Assembly: GCF_019457885.1 (NCBI RefSeq) | Contig: NZ_JAHZST010000009.1 | Span: 1-64,000 of the forward strand | Direction of reading: 5' to 3' | Origin: Shewanella nanhaiensis | GTDB lineage: Bacteria > Pseudomonadota > Gammaproteobacteria > Enterobacterales > Shewanellaceae | DNA: 64,000 bases | Part shown: piece by piece, positions 18,550 through 28,820 of the stretch | Layout of the letters: the number at the start of each line of letters is the position of its first letter | Position numbering within the stretch: the stretch's first letter is position 1 | Notes under the pieces: model-generated | The model's input: only the letters and a program-made list of their open reading frames with translations | Database searches by the model: none | Told to the model about the DNA's origin: nothing | Translations under genes and position numbers: made by a program

Positions 18550-18990
18550 TAAATAACTTCTTTATTATTGCGGGACAAACAACCCACAGATTAACGATAG
18601 ATGTTCATGGTAAACAGATTGCAGATACAGATACACAAGCACCATCACGACAAAATGGCGTTCTGTTTAACCGGTGTTTGAACTTCGTAGTATTAAATTT
18701 ACTGATTGAGCGTCACTATTCAACACTTTTTTATGCTTTTATGACCTTTAAGGCCGTTTTTCTTCCAAAGGAACTCATTTCAATAATAAATGCTCTATTT
18801 TTCTGCCTAAAAATCGTTTTTCTTAAATCTAAAAGTCAACTTGCTAACAGAAGTGGAAAAAAAACATGCCAGTGAAATAGTTTTATCATTTCACCCGAAC
18901 AGCTATTACTCTTGCAAGAATTTAAGTTACTCTAAAGTGATGGAGTAAAGGCTGATTGAGCCATAAAAATAAAATAAGGGTAACTAAGCT
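18550..18990. promoter_or_regulatory. Divergent intergenic region between aroA and the aminotransferase gene
   Basis: 441 bp, markedly AT-rich, with no supported gene (an open frame at 18678-18875 has no ribosome site or recognisable product). An inverted repeat GTGAAAT (18872-18878) / ATTTCAC (18888-18894) sits about 100 bp before the aminotransferase start and could be an operator. No confident promoter boxes were found. Confidence 0.35.
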
Positions 18991-20196
18991 ATGTTCGACA
19001 CACTCACCGCTATGCCTTCCGATCCAATTCTTGGATTAATGACCAAATATCGTGAAGATCCCCGTGATAATAAAATAGATCTAGGTGTTGGCGTTTACAA
19101 AGATGAGCAGGGCCATACCCCTATTTTAACCTGCGTTAAAAAAGCGGAGCAGTTTCGTATCGATGGCGAGGAAACCAAGGTTTACATCGGCCCTACAGGG
19201 TCCGCTGATTTTAATACCCTGTTAAGCCAGCTCGCATTTGGCAATGATAACCCAGCATTATTAGCTAACCGAGTGCGCACTGTGTCTACACCAGGCGGTA
19301 CTGGCGCACTTCGTGTGGCAGCAGATTTTATCAAACGGGCAAGTAGCAGTACCAAAAGTGGTGAAGCGGTCATTTGGGTTAGCGATCCAACATGGGCGAA
19401 TCATACAGGTTTATTTGAAGCAGCTGGTGTCACCGTTAAAACCTACCCCTACTATGATTACGACACAAAAAGCCTGAAATTCGATGAGATGAAGGCCGCG
19501 CTTTCGAATGTGGGCCCAGATGATGTTGTACTGCTGCACGCTTGCTGTCATAACCCAAGCGGAATGGATCTGACCACAAAGCAGTGGGATCAGATCATTG
19601 ATCTTACTAAAGAGCAAGGCTTTACTCCCCTAATCGATATGGCTTATCAGGGCTTTGGAGATGGTGTTGATGAAGATGCTTATGGTGTACGTAAGATGGC
19701 AGCCACAGTCGATAATATGATTTTGTGCAGCTCATGCTCTAAAAACTTCGGCCTCTACCGTGAACGTATTGGCGCCTGCTCTATCATAGGCAAAGATGCA
19801 GCCTCTGCGAATGTCGCCTTTTCTGTATTACTCTATGTCGTTCGTTGCATCTACTCTATGCCGCCAGCACATGGCGCCGCGATTGTAGAAACGATCCTCG
19901 GCTCACAGGAGCTTAAGCAAGAGTGGTTAGATGAGCTAACGGTAATGCGAGATCGCATCAATGGTAATCGTGCCATGTTAGTGAACAAGCTAAAAGAGAA
20001 AGGCGTCACGGACAATTTCAACTTTATTGCCCAGCAGAAAGGGATGTTCTCCTTCCTTGGGGTAAATCCACAGCAGGTTGCTCAGCTTCAGCAAGATTAT
20101 GGGATCTATATGGTTGATTCCAGTCGCATTAGTATCGCAGGGATCGGCACAGGAAATGTTGACCACTTAGCGGAGTCGATAGCAAAAATACTCTAA
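18991..20196 (+). CDS. Aromatic/aspartate amino acid aminotransferase
   Basis: Class I PLP-dependent aminotransferase, 401 residues, exchanging amino groups between aspartate or aromatic amino acids and 2-oxoglutarate. The PLP lysine is K251 in SSCSKNFGLYRERIGA, and HNPSGMD near 189 and the arginine of SSRISIAG near the C-terminus are typical of the AspC/TyrB subfamily. The sequence does not decide between aspartate and tyrosine preference. It converges on serC across a shared terminator. Location between aroA and serC suggests amino acid biosynthesis. Confidence 0.93.
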   Translation: MFDTLTAMPSDPILGLMTKYREDPRDNKIDLGVGVYKDEQGHTPILTCVKKAEQFRIDGEETKVYIGPTGSADFNTLLSQLAFGNDNPALLANRVRTVSTPGGTGALRVAADFIKRASSSTKSGEAVIWVSDPTWANHTGLFEAAGVTVKTYPYYDYDTKSLKFDEMKAALSNVGPDDVVLLHACCHNPSGMDLTTKQWDQIIDLTKEQGFTPLIDMAYQGFGDGVDEDAYGVRKMAATVDNMILCSSCSKNFGLYRERIGACSIIGKDAASANVAFSVLLYVVRCIYSMPPAHGAAIVETILGSQELKQEWLDELTVMRDRINGNRAMLVNKLKEKGVTDNFNFIAQQKGMFSFLGVNPQQVAQLQQDYGIYMVDSSRISIAGIGTGNVDHLAESIAKIL

Positions 20197-20210
20197 AAGT
20201 TTGCGATAAC

Positions 20211-20242
20211 AAGTTCCTAGGCCTAGCTCCTAGGAACTTTTT
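20211..20242. terminator. Bidirectional terminator between aminotransferase and serC
   Basis: AAGTTCCTAGG / CCTAGGAACTT with a short loop and a T5 tract on the plus strand, located between two convergent stop codons. Confidence 0.88.
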
Positions 20243-20249
20243 CCAACTT

Positions 20250-21344
20250 TTAAGCTTTATTCTTGTCAGCAAAATCAGCCATAAACTCAACCAGCTTTTC
20301 AACTCCTTCAAGCGGCATCGCATTATAGATACTCGCCCGCATGCCGCCGACACTTCGATGACCTTTTAATGCCACAAAACCCGCCGCTTTGGCTAGCTTG
20401 ATAAACTCATCATTAAGCGCTTCATCTTTAAGATAAAAGGTCACGTTCATCATTGAACGGTTCTCGAACGCGACTCTGTTTTCATAAAAATCACAGCTAT
20501 CAATAAACTGATACAGAGTGTCAGCTTTGCGCTCATTAGTTTTCTGAACCTCAGCCACACCACCAGAGGCTTTTAGCCATCTAAAGACTTCAGCGGCAAG
20601 ATACCAAGCGAAAGTGGGAGGCGTGTTATACATGGAACCATGTTTAACACCTAAGCGGTAATCCATAATTGAGGATTGCGGCAGTTGCGGCAGCTGTAAC
20701 AGCTCATCTTTGACAATGACGATACTTAATCCAGACGGACCTATATTCTTTTGCGCACCGGCGTAGATTAAACCGTAACGGCTAACATCTATCTCGCGAG
20801 ACATAATATTAGAGGACATATCCGCCACAATCGGCCAAGGCGAGTCTAACTCGTCAAAAATTTCGATACCATCAACAGTCTCATTCGGACAGTAATGAAG
20901 ATAGCGATAATCTTGATCGAGTTCTTTTAGGTTAGGGATAGATACTCGGCTTGTAGCACCATTCTTTTCAATGATGTTGAGTGTATCTATCTGTGTTTCA
21001 CCAGCAAGCTTTTTTGCCTCATCTACTGCTGCCGATGACCAGCTGCCATCGACCAAATAGAGCGCCTTTCCATTGTTGCCTAAAAAATTATTCACAACAG
21101 CAGAAAACTGTCCCCGACCTCCTCCATGCATAAACAAAACATGATAGTTAGATGGGATTGACATCAATTCACGCAAATCAATTTCAGCTTGTTCAGTTAA
21201 GGCAATAAACTCTTTACTACGGTGACTTATCTCCATCACCGAGGTTCCTAGTCCATTCCAATCAAGCAGCTCACTCTGAGCCTTTTCCATCACAGCTTGG
21301 GGTAACATCGCAGGACCTGCACAAAAATTGTATGTCGCGCTCAC
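20250..21344 (-). CDS. serC: Phosphoserine aminotransferase
   Basis: Makes 3-phosphoserine in serine synthesis and a pyridoxine precursor. The 364-residue class V PLP enzyme begins [14 protein letters not shown], carries HGGGRGQF (substrate/PLP phosphate region) and the PLP lysine K199 in [13 protein letters not shown] choose the GTG at 21344, which follows AAGGAG by six bases and aligns with the E. coli start; an upstream in-frame start at 21389 would add 15 residues without family support. It lies downstream of gyrA on the same strand. Confidence 0.96.
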   Translation of the reverse strand: MSATYNFCAGPAMLPQAVMEKAQSELLDWNGLGTSVMEISHRSKEFIALTEQAEIDLRELMSIPSNYHVLFMHGGGRGQFSAVVNNFLGNNGKALYLVDGSWSSAAVDEAKKLAGETQIDTLNIIEKNGATSRVSIPNLKELDQDYRYLHYCPNETVDGIEIFDELDSPWPIVADMSSNIMSREIDVSRYGLIYAGAQKNIGPSGLSIVIVKDELLQLPQLPQSSIMDYRLGVKHGSMYNTPPTFAWYLAAEVFRWLKASGGVAEVQKTNERKADTLYQFIDSCDFYENRVAFENRSMMNVTFYLKDEALNDEFIKLAKAAGFVALKGHRSVGGMRASIYNAMPLEGVEKLVEFMADFADKNKA

Positions 21345-21521
21345 TTCTTTCTCCTTCAGGCTTATCGAACAATATAAAGGTTTGCTCACTTATCGATACT
21401 GATTGGTATTAGATAATCTCGATATAAGCATATTGTCATAGGGCTTATTAAGTTACCTAGATTATTTTCAAATAACTCAATACTTTTTATAAAACATCAC
21501 AAATTGATAAGATAGAAACAA

Positions 21522-21547
21522 AACGGGCGTCCAAATGGACGCCCGTT
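21522..21547 (-). terminator. Intrinsic terminator of gyrA
   Basis: AACGGGCGTCC / GGACGCCCGTT with a 4-nt loop, followed on the minus strand by a T-rich tract; 27 bases past the gyrA stop. Confidence 0.92.
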
Positions 21548-21573
21548 AATCTATTCCTTAACACATGAAATCG

Positions 21574-24291
21574 TTATTCTGCAGGTTCTGCTTCTGGTGC
21601 ATCATCTGCGTTAGGAGCTTCACCTTCAGGTGTTGCCTCTACAGCTTCATCTGCCACAGTTGGAATGATTGGGTTACCCTCTTCGTCAAGCTCCAGAGCA
21701 GGCTCCTGGATCTCATCGATACGTTGAAGACCAACGACTTTCTCATCTTCAGCGGTGCGGATTATCGTTACACCTTGAGTGTTACGACCAATACTTGATA
21801 CACCTGTTGCAGGTGTGCGTACCAAGGTTCCCTTGTTACTGATCAACATGATCTCATCATTTTCGCCAACTTGAACAGCGCCAACTACTGCACCATTACG
21901 CTCACTGACCTTGATAGAGACTACACCTTTAGTACCACGGCTCTTAGCTGGATATTCAGCTAAGTCAGTACGCTTACCAAAACCGTTCTCAGTCACAGTT
22001 AAGATATCACCTTCGCCTTTAGGCACAATCAGTGAAACAACTTGCTGGCCATCTTCTAGCTTGATACCACGTACACCTGTTGCAGTACGGCCCATGGCAC
22101 GTAGTGCGATCATCTCTTCACCTGTTTCAGGATCTAATTTGACTTCACCAGTCTCTGAGTTACGAGCTTTCTCGTTAAATCTAACGACTTTACCTTCATT
22201 AGAGAACAACATGATGTCATTGCTGCCATCAGTAATATCAACACCAATGAGCTGATCGCCATCTTTAAGGTTAACCGCAATAATACCGTTTGCACGAGGA
22301 TTGCTGTATGCCGTCAATGCTGTTTTCTTCACGGTACCGTGAGAGGTCGCCATGATGATGTACTTGTCTTCTGCATATTCACGTACTGGCAAGATTGCCG
22401 TAATACGCTCGCCTTCAGACAGAGGTAAAATATTCACAATTGGACGACCACGAGCTGTACGACTAGCTAATGGTAACTGGTAAACTTTCAACCAGTACAT
22501 CTTACCAAAATCAGAGAAACACAAAATCGTATCGTGAGTATTGGCAACCAATAGTTTCTCAACGAAATCTTCGTCTTTCACTTTCGTCGCCGCTTTACCC
22601 TTACCGCCACGACGTTGTGCTTGGTAATCGGTTAGCGCTTGATACTTGGCATAGCCAAGGTGAGAAAGTGTTACAACCACATCTTCTTCGTTAATTAAGT
22701 CTTCAAGACTCATATCAACTTCGTTCGCATTAATGACGGTACGACGCTCATCACCAAAGTTTTCAAGCACTTCTTGTAACTCTTCGGTGATAACTTCCAT
22801 CAAACGCACAGAGCTGCGAAGTATGTATAGCAGTGCAGCGATAAGCTCAAGTAGCTCTTCATACTCTTTTAAGATCTTCTCGTGCTCTAAGCCTGTTAGC
22901 TTATGCAGACGTAGATCCAAAATAGCTTGTGCTTGCTGCTCAGTTAAGTAGTAACGACCATCACGGATCCCGTACTCTGGCTCTAACCACTCAGGGCGTG
23001 CAGCATCATCACCTGCTTTTTCAAGCATGCCTTGTACATTACCCAGCTCCCAACCTTCAGCAACAAGCTTAACTTTTGCTTCAGCTGGCGTAGGTGATGC
23101 TTTGATTAAGGCGATAATTGGATCAATGTTTGCCAATGCAATCGCAAGTGACTCAAGAATATGCGCACGTTCACGGGCTTTACGTAGCTCGAAAACAGTA
23201 CGACGAGTGACCACTTCACGACGGTGAAGAATAAAGCACTCAAGCATCTCTTTAAGGTTAAACAACTTAGGCTGACCATTGGTCAATGCCACCATGTTGA
23301 TACCAAATGAGCTCTGCATCTGTGTTTGAGCGTATAGGTTGTTAAGCACAACCTCACCCACTTCACCGCGCTTAATCTCAACAACAATACGCATACCATC
23401 TTTATCAGATTCGTCACGTAAGCCGCTGATACCTTCGATTTTTTTATCTTTAACTAACTCAGCAATCTTTTCAATCAGACGCGCCTTGTTTACCTGGTAT
23501 GGGATCTCGTGGACAATAATACGCTCGCGACCATTGTCTTCAATCTCCACTTCCGCTTTGGCACGCATCACTGCGCGGCCACGCCCAGTATGGTACGCAT
23601 CGATGATCCCTTTACGACCATTGATAATACCAGCCGTTGGGAAGTCAGGCCCTGGAATGTATTCCATTAACTCATTAATGGTTAAATCTGGGTTTTCAAT
23701 CAGTGCTAAACAGCCCGAAACCACTTCATTTAAGTTATGTGGCGGAATGTTCGTTGCCATACCAACCGCGATCCCTGAAGAACCATTAACTAATAAGGTT
23801 GGGATACGTGTTGGTAAAACAGCAGGAATAAACTCGGTACCATCATAGTTAGGTACATAGTCGACCGTCTCTTTCTCGAGATCGGCGAGTAGCTGGTGAG
23901 CCACCTTATCCATACGAATTTCGGTATAACGCATCGCAGCTGCAGCGTCACCATCGACAGAACCAAAGTTACCTTGACCGTCGATAAGCGTGTAGCGCAT
24001 AGAGAAAGGCTGCGCTAAACGTACGATAGTATCGTAAACAGCAGTATCACCATGTGGGTGATATTTACCGATAACGTCGCCGACAACACGAGCCGACTTT
24101 TTATAAGGTTTATTCCAATCGTTTTTAAGCTCACTCATCGCAAATAAAACGCGGCGGTGTACAGGCTTTAAGCCATCACGAACATCTGGTAATGCTCGGC
24201 CTACGATCACGCTCATCGCGTAATCTAGATATGAATTCTTTAATTCGTCTTCAATATTAATTGGAGTTATAGATGAAGCCAGATCAGTCAT
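21574..24291 (-). CDS. gyrA: DNA gyrase subunit A
   Basis: Breakage-reunion subunit of gyrase, which supercoils DNA. 905 residues. With the ATG at 24291 the numbering matches E. coli exactly: the catalytic tyrosine is Y122 (AAMRYTE) and the quinolone region reads G81-D82-T83-A84-V85-Y86-D87, so position 83 is Thr and 87 is Asp. A GyrA box QRRGGKG follows near 565, then the beta-pinwheel C-terminal domain and an acidic tail. An upstream TTG at 24324 lacks support. Transcribed alone, with its own terminator. Confidence 0.99.
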   Translation of the reverse strand: MTDLASSITPINIEDELKNSYLDYAMSVIVGRALPDVRDGLKPVHRRVLFAMSELKNDWNKPYKKSARVVGDVIGKYHPHGDTAVYDTIVRLAQPFSMRYTLIDGQGNFGSVDGDAAAAMRYTEIRMDKVAHQLLADLEKETVDYVPNYDGTEFIPAVLPTRIPTLLVNGSSGIAVGMATNIPPHNLNEVVSGCLALIENPDLTINELMEYIPGPDFPTAGIINGRKGIIDAYHTGRGRAVMRAKAEVEIEDNGRERIIVHEIPYQVNKARLIEKIAELVKDKKIEGISGLRDESDKDGMRIVVEIKRGEVGEVVLNNLYAQTQMQSSFGINMVALTNGQPKLFNLKEMLECFILHRREVVTRRTVFELRKARERAHILESLAIALANIDPIIALIKASPTPAEAKVKLVAEGWELGNVQGMLEKAGDDAARPEWLEPEYGIRDGRYYLTEQQAQAILDLRLHKLTGLEHEKILKEYEELLELIAALLYILRSSVRLMEVITEELQEVLENFGDERRTVINANEVDMSLEDLINEEDVVVTLSHLGYAKYQALTDYQAQRRGGKGKAATKVKDEDFVEKLLVANTHDTILCFSDFGKMYWLKVYQLPLASRTARGRPIVNILPLSEGERITAILPVREYAEDKYIIMATSHGTVKKTALTAYSNPRANGIIAVNLKDGDQLIGVDITDGSNDIMLFSNEGKVVRFNEKARNSETGEVKLDPETGEEMIALRAMGRTATGVRGIKLEDGQQVVSLIVPKGEGDILTVTENGFGKRTDLAEYPAKSRGTKGVVSIKVSERNGAVVGAVQVGENDEIMLISNKGTLVRTPATGVSSIGRNTQGVTIIRTAEDEKVVGLQRIDEIQEPALELDEEGNPIIPTVADEAVEATPEGEAPNADDAPEAEPAE

Positions 24292-24588
24292 AAACTGCTC
24301 GATCCCTTGAAATTTAGCCGACAACTCAACATCCGAAATGGAAAGCTGAAATCATCGAGCCTGAAAACGTGATTTGGCATTCTAACACAGTTATTTTTTG
24401 TCGCCAGACCCTATTTATCTTTCCCCCTAAATAAGTATTAATCTACAAATTAGTTGACCAGAATCAAACAATGTTCGCTATTCAATCAATTGGTTAAAAT
24501 ATCACTCAATTCACCCACTATTGGCCTTTGTTTATTACTACCTATGGGTATAATGGCCACAATAACCCATGCCTTTATAGGTGACAGC

Positions 24589-25314
24589 GTGCAGCAAGAT
24601 ATACAAAAAGAGATAAATGTTGATCCAAGTGAGATAGCGAAATTTGAAAAGATGGCAGCAACTTGGTGGGATCCTGAGGGTGAATTTAAGCCGCTGCACA
24701 GACTTAATCCACTGCGTTTGAACTATATCGATCAAACCTGTGGTGGTGTATTTGGCAAACGTGTCCTTGATGTAGGCTGTGGCGGTGGGATCTTATCTGA
24801 GAGCATGGCACGTATCGGTGCTAAGGTAGATGGGCTCGATATGGGCGCAGAACCATTAGATGTTGCCAGATTACATGCACTAGAGATGGGCGTTGAGATT
24901 AACTATATACAAGATACTGCCGAGTCACACAGAGAGAGTCATAGAGAGAGTTATGATGTCATCACCTGTATGGAGATGTTAGAGCATGTACCTAGCCCTC
25001 GCTCTGTTGTACAAGCCTGTGCGGATATGGTTAAACCCGGTGGTTATGTGTTTTTCTCCACGATTAATCGTAATCTGCGGGCCTATGTTGAAACAATACT
25101 GGGTGCGGAATATATCCTTAAGATGTTGCCAATCGGCACCCATGATCATAAAAAGTTTATCAAGCCATCGGAGCTTATCTCCCTTGCTGAACATGCTGAG
25201 CTATTTTGTGAAGACGCAACCGGTATTACCTTTAACCCATTAACTGATACCTTTAGCTACACAAAAAATGTCGACGTAAACTATATGATAGCGACCAAGA
25301 AGAGCGAAAGTTAA
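24589..25314 (+). CDS. ubiG: Ubiquinone biosynthesis O-methyltransferase
   Basis: SAM-dependent enzyme making two O-methylations in ubiquinone synthesis, membrane-associated. The motif [16 protein letters not shown] binds SAM, and the N-terminal [21 protein letters not shown] is characteristic of UbiG. I place the start at the GTG at 24589, preceded by AGGTGA, giving 241 residues, close to E. coli (240); the frame stays open to 24454 but those residues have no UbiG character. Divergent from gyrA as in other gammaproteobacteria, and its stop overlaps the next start. Confidence 0.95.
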   Translation: MQQDIQKEINVDPSEIAKFEKMAATWWDPEGEFKPLHRLNPLRLNYIDQTCGGVFGKRVLDVGCGGGILSESMARIGAKVDGLDMGAEPLDVARLHALEMGVEINYIQDTAESHRESHRESYDVITCMEMLEHVPSPRSVVQACADMVKPGGYVFFSTINRNLRAYVETILGAEYILKMLPIGTHDHKKFIKPSELISLAEHAELFCEDATGITFNPLTDTFSYTKNVDVNYMIATKKSES

Positions 25315-26006
25315 TGACCCGTCAGTCACAAGAACAAAGCGTTACCTCTATAAAAGCCGTACTGTTTGATCTCGATGGCACCTTAGTGGATACCGCTCCC
25401 GATCTTGTTGCTGCTTTGAACCTGAGTTTAACTGAGTTCAACTGCTCCCAGGTGAGTCTGGATAAGATGCGTCAAGTGGCTTCCGATGGCAGCTTAGCAC
25501 TCGTAAAGGCAGCCCAACCTCATCTTGATGAAGATAAGCAGTTTGAGTTACAACAGGGGTTACTGCGCCATTATGCCCAGATAAATGGTCACTATAGCCA
25601 GCTGTTTGATGGGATATCAACATTACTTTCTTATCTCGATAAACACGCCATTCCCTATGGCATAGTCACCAATAAACCCGCTCGTTTTACTCGCCCACTG
25701 CTTGATGTATTAGGGCTTTCGGTCTCAATGGGAACCGTTGTCAGCGGTGATAGCACTCTCTTCTCAAAACCTCATACTGCCCCCATGCTACTCGCCGCGC
25801 AGCAGATAGAGTGCCCTACAGAGCAGATCCTCTACTTAGGCGATGCAGAGCGAGATCTGCTCGCTGCCGATAATGCTGGGATGTTAGGTGGAATTGCCAT
25901 GTGGGGGTACATAGGCTCAGATGCAACACCGCATACCTGGCCAAGTAATTATACTTTCCATTCTCCACAAGATGTGGTTGAACTTCTGGCGCAATTATCC
26001 AGCTAA
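25314..26006 (+). CDS. HAD phosphatase (Gph- or MupP-like)
   Basis: 230 residues with the HAD nucleophile motif FDLDGTLVDTAPDL (motif I, near 19), VTNKP (motif II) and GDAERDLLAADNAG (motif IV). Relatives are phosphoglycolate phosphatase (Gph), which clears 2-phosphoglycolate from DNA repair, and MupP, the MurNAc-6-phosphate phosphatase of cell-wall recycling, which sits beside ubiG in Pseudomonas. The start codon overlaps the ubiG stop (TAATG), so they are coupled. The location favours MupP, but sequence alone does not decide. Confidence 0.9.
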   Translation: MTRQSQEQSVTSIKAVLFDLDGTLVDTAPDLVAALNLSLTEFNCSQVSLDKMRQVASDGSLALVKAAQPHLDEDKQFELQQGLLRHYAQINGHYSQLFDGISTLLSYLDKHAIPYGIVTNKPARFTRPLLDVLGLSVSMGTVVSGDSTLFSKPHTAPMLLAAQQIECPTEQILYLGDAERDLLAADNAGMLGGIAMWGYIGSDATPHTWPSNYTFHSPQDVVELLAQLSS

Positions 26007-26176
26007 TCTATTTTTCTCTAGGTGATTTTTTGAGTCTATGATCCAAAAGATCACCATTTGATCCTACCAAATTTGTCACGACATCTTGCCGCTCAAAATT
26101 AAGTCAACTCCTCTCAAAGCCACTAAAAATGGTCTTTAAAGGTAAGCCTTCGCTCACCCTTTTTTTTATCCTCAAC

Positions 26177-26185
26177 TTATCCACA
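26177..26185. promoter_or_regulatory. DnaA box in the nrdA upstream region
   Basis: TTATCCACA exactly matches the strong DnaA box consensus, about 80 bp before the NrdR box. DnaA is known to regulate nrdAB in E. coli, so this is a plausible cell-cycle control site. Confidence 0.7.
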
Positions 26186-26234
26186 AGATGCCCCCATAAA
26201 CTAAGCCAAAATCAGACTTGCAAAATCCCACAAA

Positions 26235-26281
26235 CCTCACTATCTTGTACCTTATAAATTTTAAGACACCATATATAGTGT
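26235..26281. promoter_or_regulatory. Tandem NrdR boxes upstream of nrdA
   Basis: ACACCATATATAGTGT (26266-26281) is a near-perfect match to the NrdR repressor box. A weaker partner CCTCACTATCTTGTAC (26235-26250, about 10 of 16 matching) lies exactly 31 bp upstream, the three-turn spacing found for paired NrdR boxes. Other intergenic sequence from 26007 to 26443 shows nothing else I can name. Confidence 0.85.
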
Positions 26282-26443
26282 GTAAGTAACAGTCAGAGAC
26301 ACTAGAGACCTTCTGTTTTTTTAGATGAAAATTATCCTATTTTCGATGTTCTATTTGGATGCTCTATTTGTTTGTTACATGGAATCTTAAGGCCGACTAC
26401 TCACAGTCACCTACACACGTATAAATACCAGGACCTTTCTTTA

Positions 26444-28732
26444 ATGAATAGCAATCTGAAAGTCACCAAACGTAGTGGCGAACGCGAAATCATCGATCTC
26501 GATAAAATACACCGTGTGATCACATGGGCAGCCAAAGACCTAAAAAATGTATCGGTATCAGAAGTTGAACTTCGCTCTCACTTACAGTTTTTTGATGGCA
26601 TACCGACAGAAGCTATTCATGAAACCATTATTAAAGCCGCAGCCGACCTAATCTCTCCAGAGTCACCTGATTACCAGTTTCTTTCGGCTCGTCTAGCGAT
26701 CTTTCACCTGCGTAAAAAGGCCTTTGGCCAGTTCGAGCCACCTAAGCTTTATGATCACGTAGTAAAACTTGTTGAGATGGGTAAATATGATACTCATATC
26801 CTGCAGGACTATACCCGTGAAGAGCTAGATATTTTAGATGGTTATATCGATCACTGGCGTGATATGGATTTCTCCTACGCGGCTGTAAAGCAGTTAGAGG
26901 GTAAATATCTGGTTCAGAACCGTGTTACTCATGAGATCTATGAGAGTGCACAGTTCCTCTATATTTTGGTCGCGGCTTGTCTATTTGCTAAATACCCTCA
27001 AGAGACTCGCCTTGACTATATCAAGCGTTTCTATGATGCAGTTTCAACGTTTAAAATATCACTGCCAACCCCAATTATGGCAGGAGTTCGTACACCAACG
27101 CGTCAATTTAGCTCATGTGTACTGATTGAGTGTGGTGATAGCTTAGACTCCATTAACGCGACCTCATCTTCTATCGTCAAATATGTCAGTCAGCGTGCTG
27201 GGATCGGTGTCAATGCAGGGCGTATTCGCGCCCTAGGTAGCCCTATCCGTGGTGGTGAAGCTTTCCATACTGGCTGCTTGCCCTTCTTTAAGTACTTCCA
27301 AACTGCGGTAAAGTCTTGCTCGCAAGGTGGTGTACGTGGAGGAGCTGCAACTCTCTTCTACCCGATTTGGCATCTTGAAGTAGAGTCTCTGTTAGTCCTT
27401 AAAAACAACCGAGGCGTTGAAGATAACCGTATCCGTCATTTAGATTACGGCGTACAGATCAACAAGCTAATGTATCAGCGCCTCATTCAAGGCGGCGTGA
27501 TCAGCTTATTTAGCCCATCGGATGTGCCAGGTCTTTATGATGCTTTCTTTGAAGACCAAGATGAGTTCGATCGTCTGTACCTACAATATGAAGCTGATGA
27601 CAGTATTCGTAAGAAACAGGTTAAGGCCTCTGAGCTCTTTGGTTTAATGATGCAGGAGCGTGCGTCAACTGGCCGTATCTATGTACAGAACGTCGATCAC
27701 TGTAACACTCACAGCCCCTTTGATAGTAAAGTTGCGCCAATCAGACAATCTAACCTGTGTCTTGAGATCGCACTGCCAACTAAGCCTTTGGATAATGTGA
27801 ATGATCCAAACGGGGAGATTGCACTTTGTACCCTATCGGCACTAAACCTTGGGGCGATCAAGAACCTTTCAGAACTTGAGCCACTAGCAGATCTTGCAGT
27901 TCGTGCCCTTGATAACTTGTTAGATTATCAAGATTACCCATTAATCGCGGCTAGACAGTCATCGATGAATCGTCGAACACTTGGCATAGGTGTGATCAAC
28001 TTTGCTAATTATCTTGCCAAAGAGGGAGTGCGTTACTCTGATGGCTCAGCAAACAACATCACCCATAAGACCTTTGAAGCGATTCAATATTACCTCTTGA
28101 AAGCCTCGATGAACTTGGCTAAAGAGCAAGGTGCATGTCCAGCATTCCATGAGACAACCTACTCGAAGGGCGTACTGCCTATCGATACTTATAAGCGCGC
28201 TCTGGACAATATCTGTGATGAGCCACTGCACATGGATTGGGAGACACTGCGTCAGGATATCGTGACTCACGGCCTGCGTAACTCGACCCTTTCTGCATTG
28301 ATGCCATCTGAGACATCCTCACAGATCTCCAATGCCACTAATGGTATCGAGCCACCACGTGGACTTATCAGCGTAAAGTCGAGCAAAGATGGTCAACTTA
28401 AGCAGGTCGTTCCTGATTTTGAGAAGTACCAGTACAGCTATGAGTTACTTTGGCAGATGCCAAATAACGACGGTTATTTACAACTCGTTGGTCTAATGCA
28501 GAAGTTTGTCGATCAGGCCATTTCCGCTAACACAAACTATGATCCATCTCGTTTTGATAATCAGAAAGTGCCAATGCAGGTACTACTGAAAGATCTGTTA
28601 AATGCCTACAAACTCGGCGTGAAAACACTCTACTATCACAACACACGCGATGGCGCGTCAGATAAACACGATGATATGGTCAGCGTTGAGAAAGAAGACG
28701 ATGACTGTGCTGGCGGCGCGTGTAAGATCTAA
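26444..28732 (+). CDS. nrdA: Ribonucleoside-diphosphate reductase class Ia subunit alpha
   Basis: Catalytic subunit reducing ribonucleotides to deoxyribonucleotides. 762 residues with an N-terminal ATP-cone (KVTKRSGEREIIDLDKIH), the active-site SSCVLIECGD cysteine region, and the C-terminal redox shuttle pair C755 and C760 in DDCAGGACKI. The start is the ATG at 26444 (MNSNLKVTK), matching the E. coli length of 761; the frame is open further upstream without family support. Preceded by NrdR and DnaA boxes and followed by nrdB and a ferredoxin. Confidence 0.98.
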   Translation: MNSNLKVTKRSGEREIIDLDKIHRVITWAAKDLKNVSVSEVELRSHLQFFDGIPTEAIHETIIKAAADLISPESPDYQFLSARLAIFHLRKKAFGQFEPPKLYDHVVKLVEMGKYDTHILQDYTREELDILDGYIDHWRDMDFSYAAVKQLEGKYLVQNRVTHEIYESAQFLYILVAACLFAKYPQETRLDYIKRFYDAVSTFKISLPTPIMAGVRTPTRQFSSCVLIECGDSLDSINATSSSIVKYVSQRAGIGVNAGRIRALGSPIRGGEAFHTGCLPFFKYFQTAVKSCSQGGVRGGAATLFYPIWHLEVESLLVLKNNRGVEDNRIRHLDYGVQINKLMYQRLIQGGVISLFSPSDVPGLYDAFFEDQDEFDRLYLQYEADDSIRKKQVKASELFGLMMQERASTGRIYVQNVDHCNTHSPFDSKVAPIRQSNLCLEIALPTKPLDNVNDPNGEIALCTLSALNLGAIKNLSELEPLADLAVRALDNLLDYQDYPLIAARQSSMNRRTLGIGVINFANYLAKEGVRYSDGSANNITHKTFEAIQYYLLKASMNLAKEQGACPAFHETTYSKGVLPIDTYKRALDNICDEPLHMDWETLRQDIVTHGLRNSTLSALMPSETSSQISNATNGIEPPRGLISVKSSKDGQLKQVVPDFEKYQYSYELLWQMPNNDGYLQLVGLMQKFVDQAISANTNYDPSRFDNQKVPMQVLLKDLLNAYKLGVKTLYYHNTRDGASDKHDDMVSVEKEDDDCAGGACKI

Positions 28733-28746
28733 CAAGGTGTATCAAG

Positions 28747-28768
28747 ACTCAGTGCATTGGCACTGAGT
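28747..28768 (+). other. Hairpin in the nrdA-nrdB gap
   Basis: ACTCAGTGC / GCACTGAGT with a 4-nt loop, between nrdA and nrdB, followed by AT-rich sequence but no clean T tract. It may be a partial terminator or an mRNA-stabilising hairpin that adjusts the ratio of the two subunits. Confidence 0.6.
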
Positions 28769-28820
28769 GTGTTATTAATTTTTAATAGGGGCATGAAGCC
28801 CCTGTATTCTGGAAGAAACC

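Noticed and set aside
18678..18875. 65-codon open frame between aroA and the aminotransferase gene
   Set aside because: No ribosome site, AT-rich composition without protein-like bias, and no recognisable product.
28747..28768. Full terminator between nrdA and nrdB
   Set aside because: The stem is good but no U tract follows, and the subunits must be co-expressed, so it is listed only as a hairpin.
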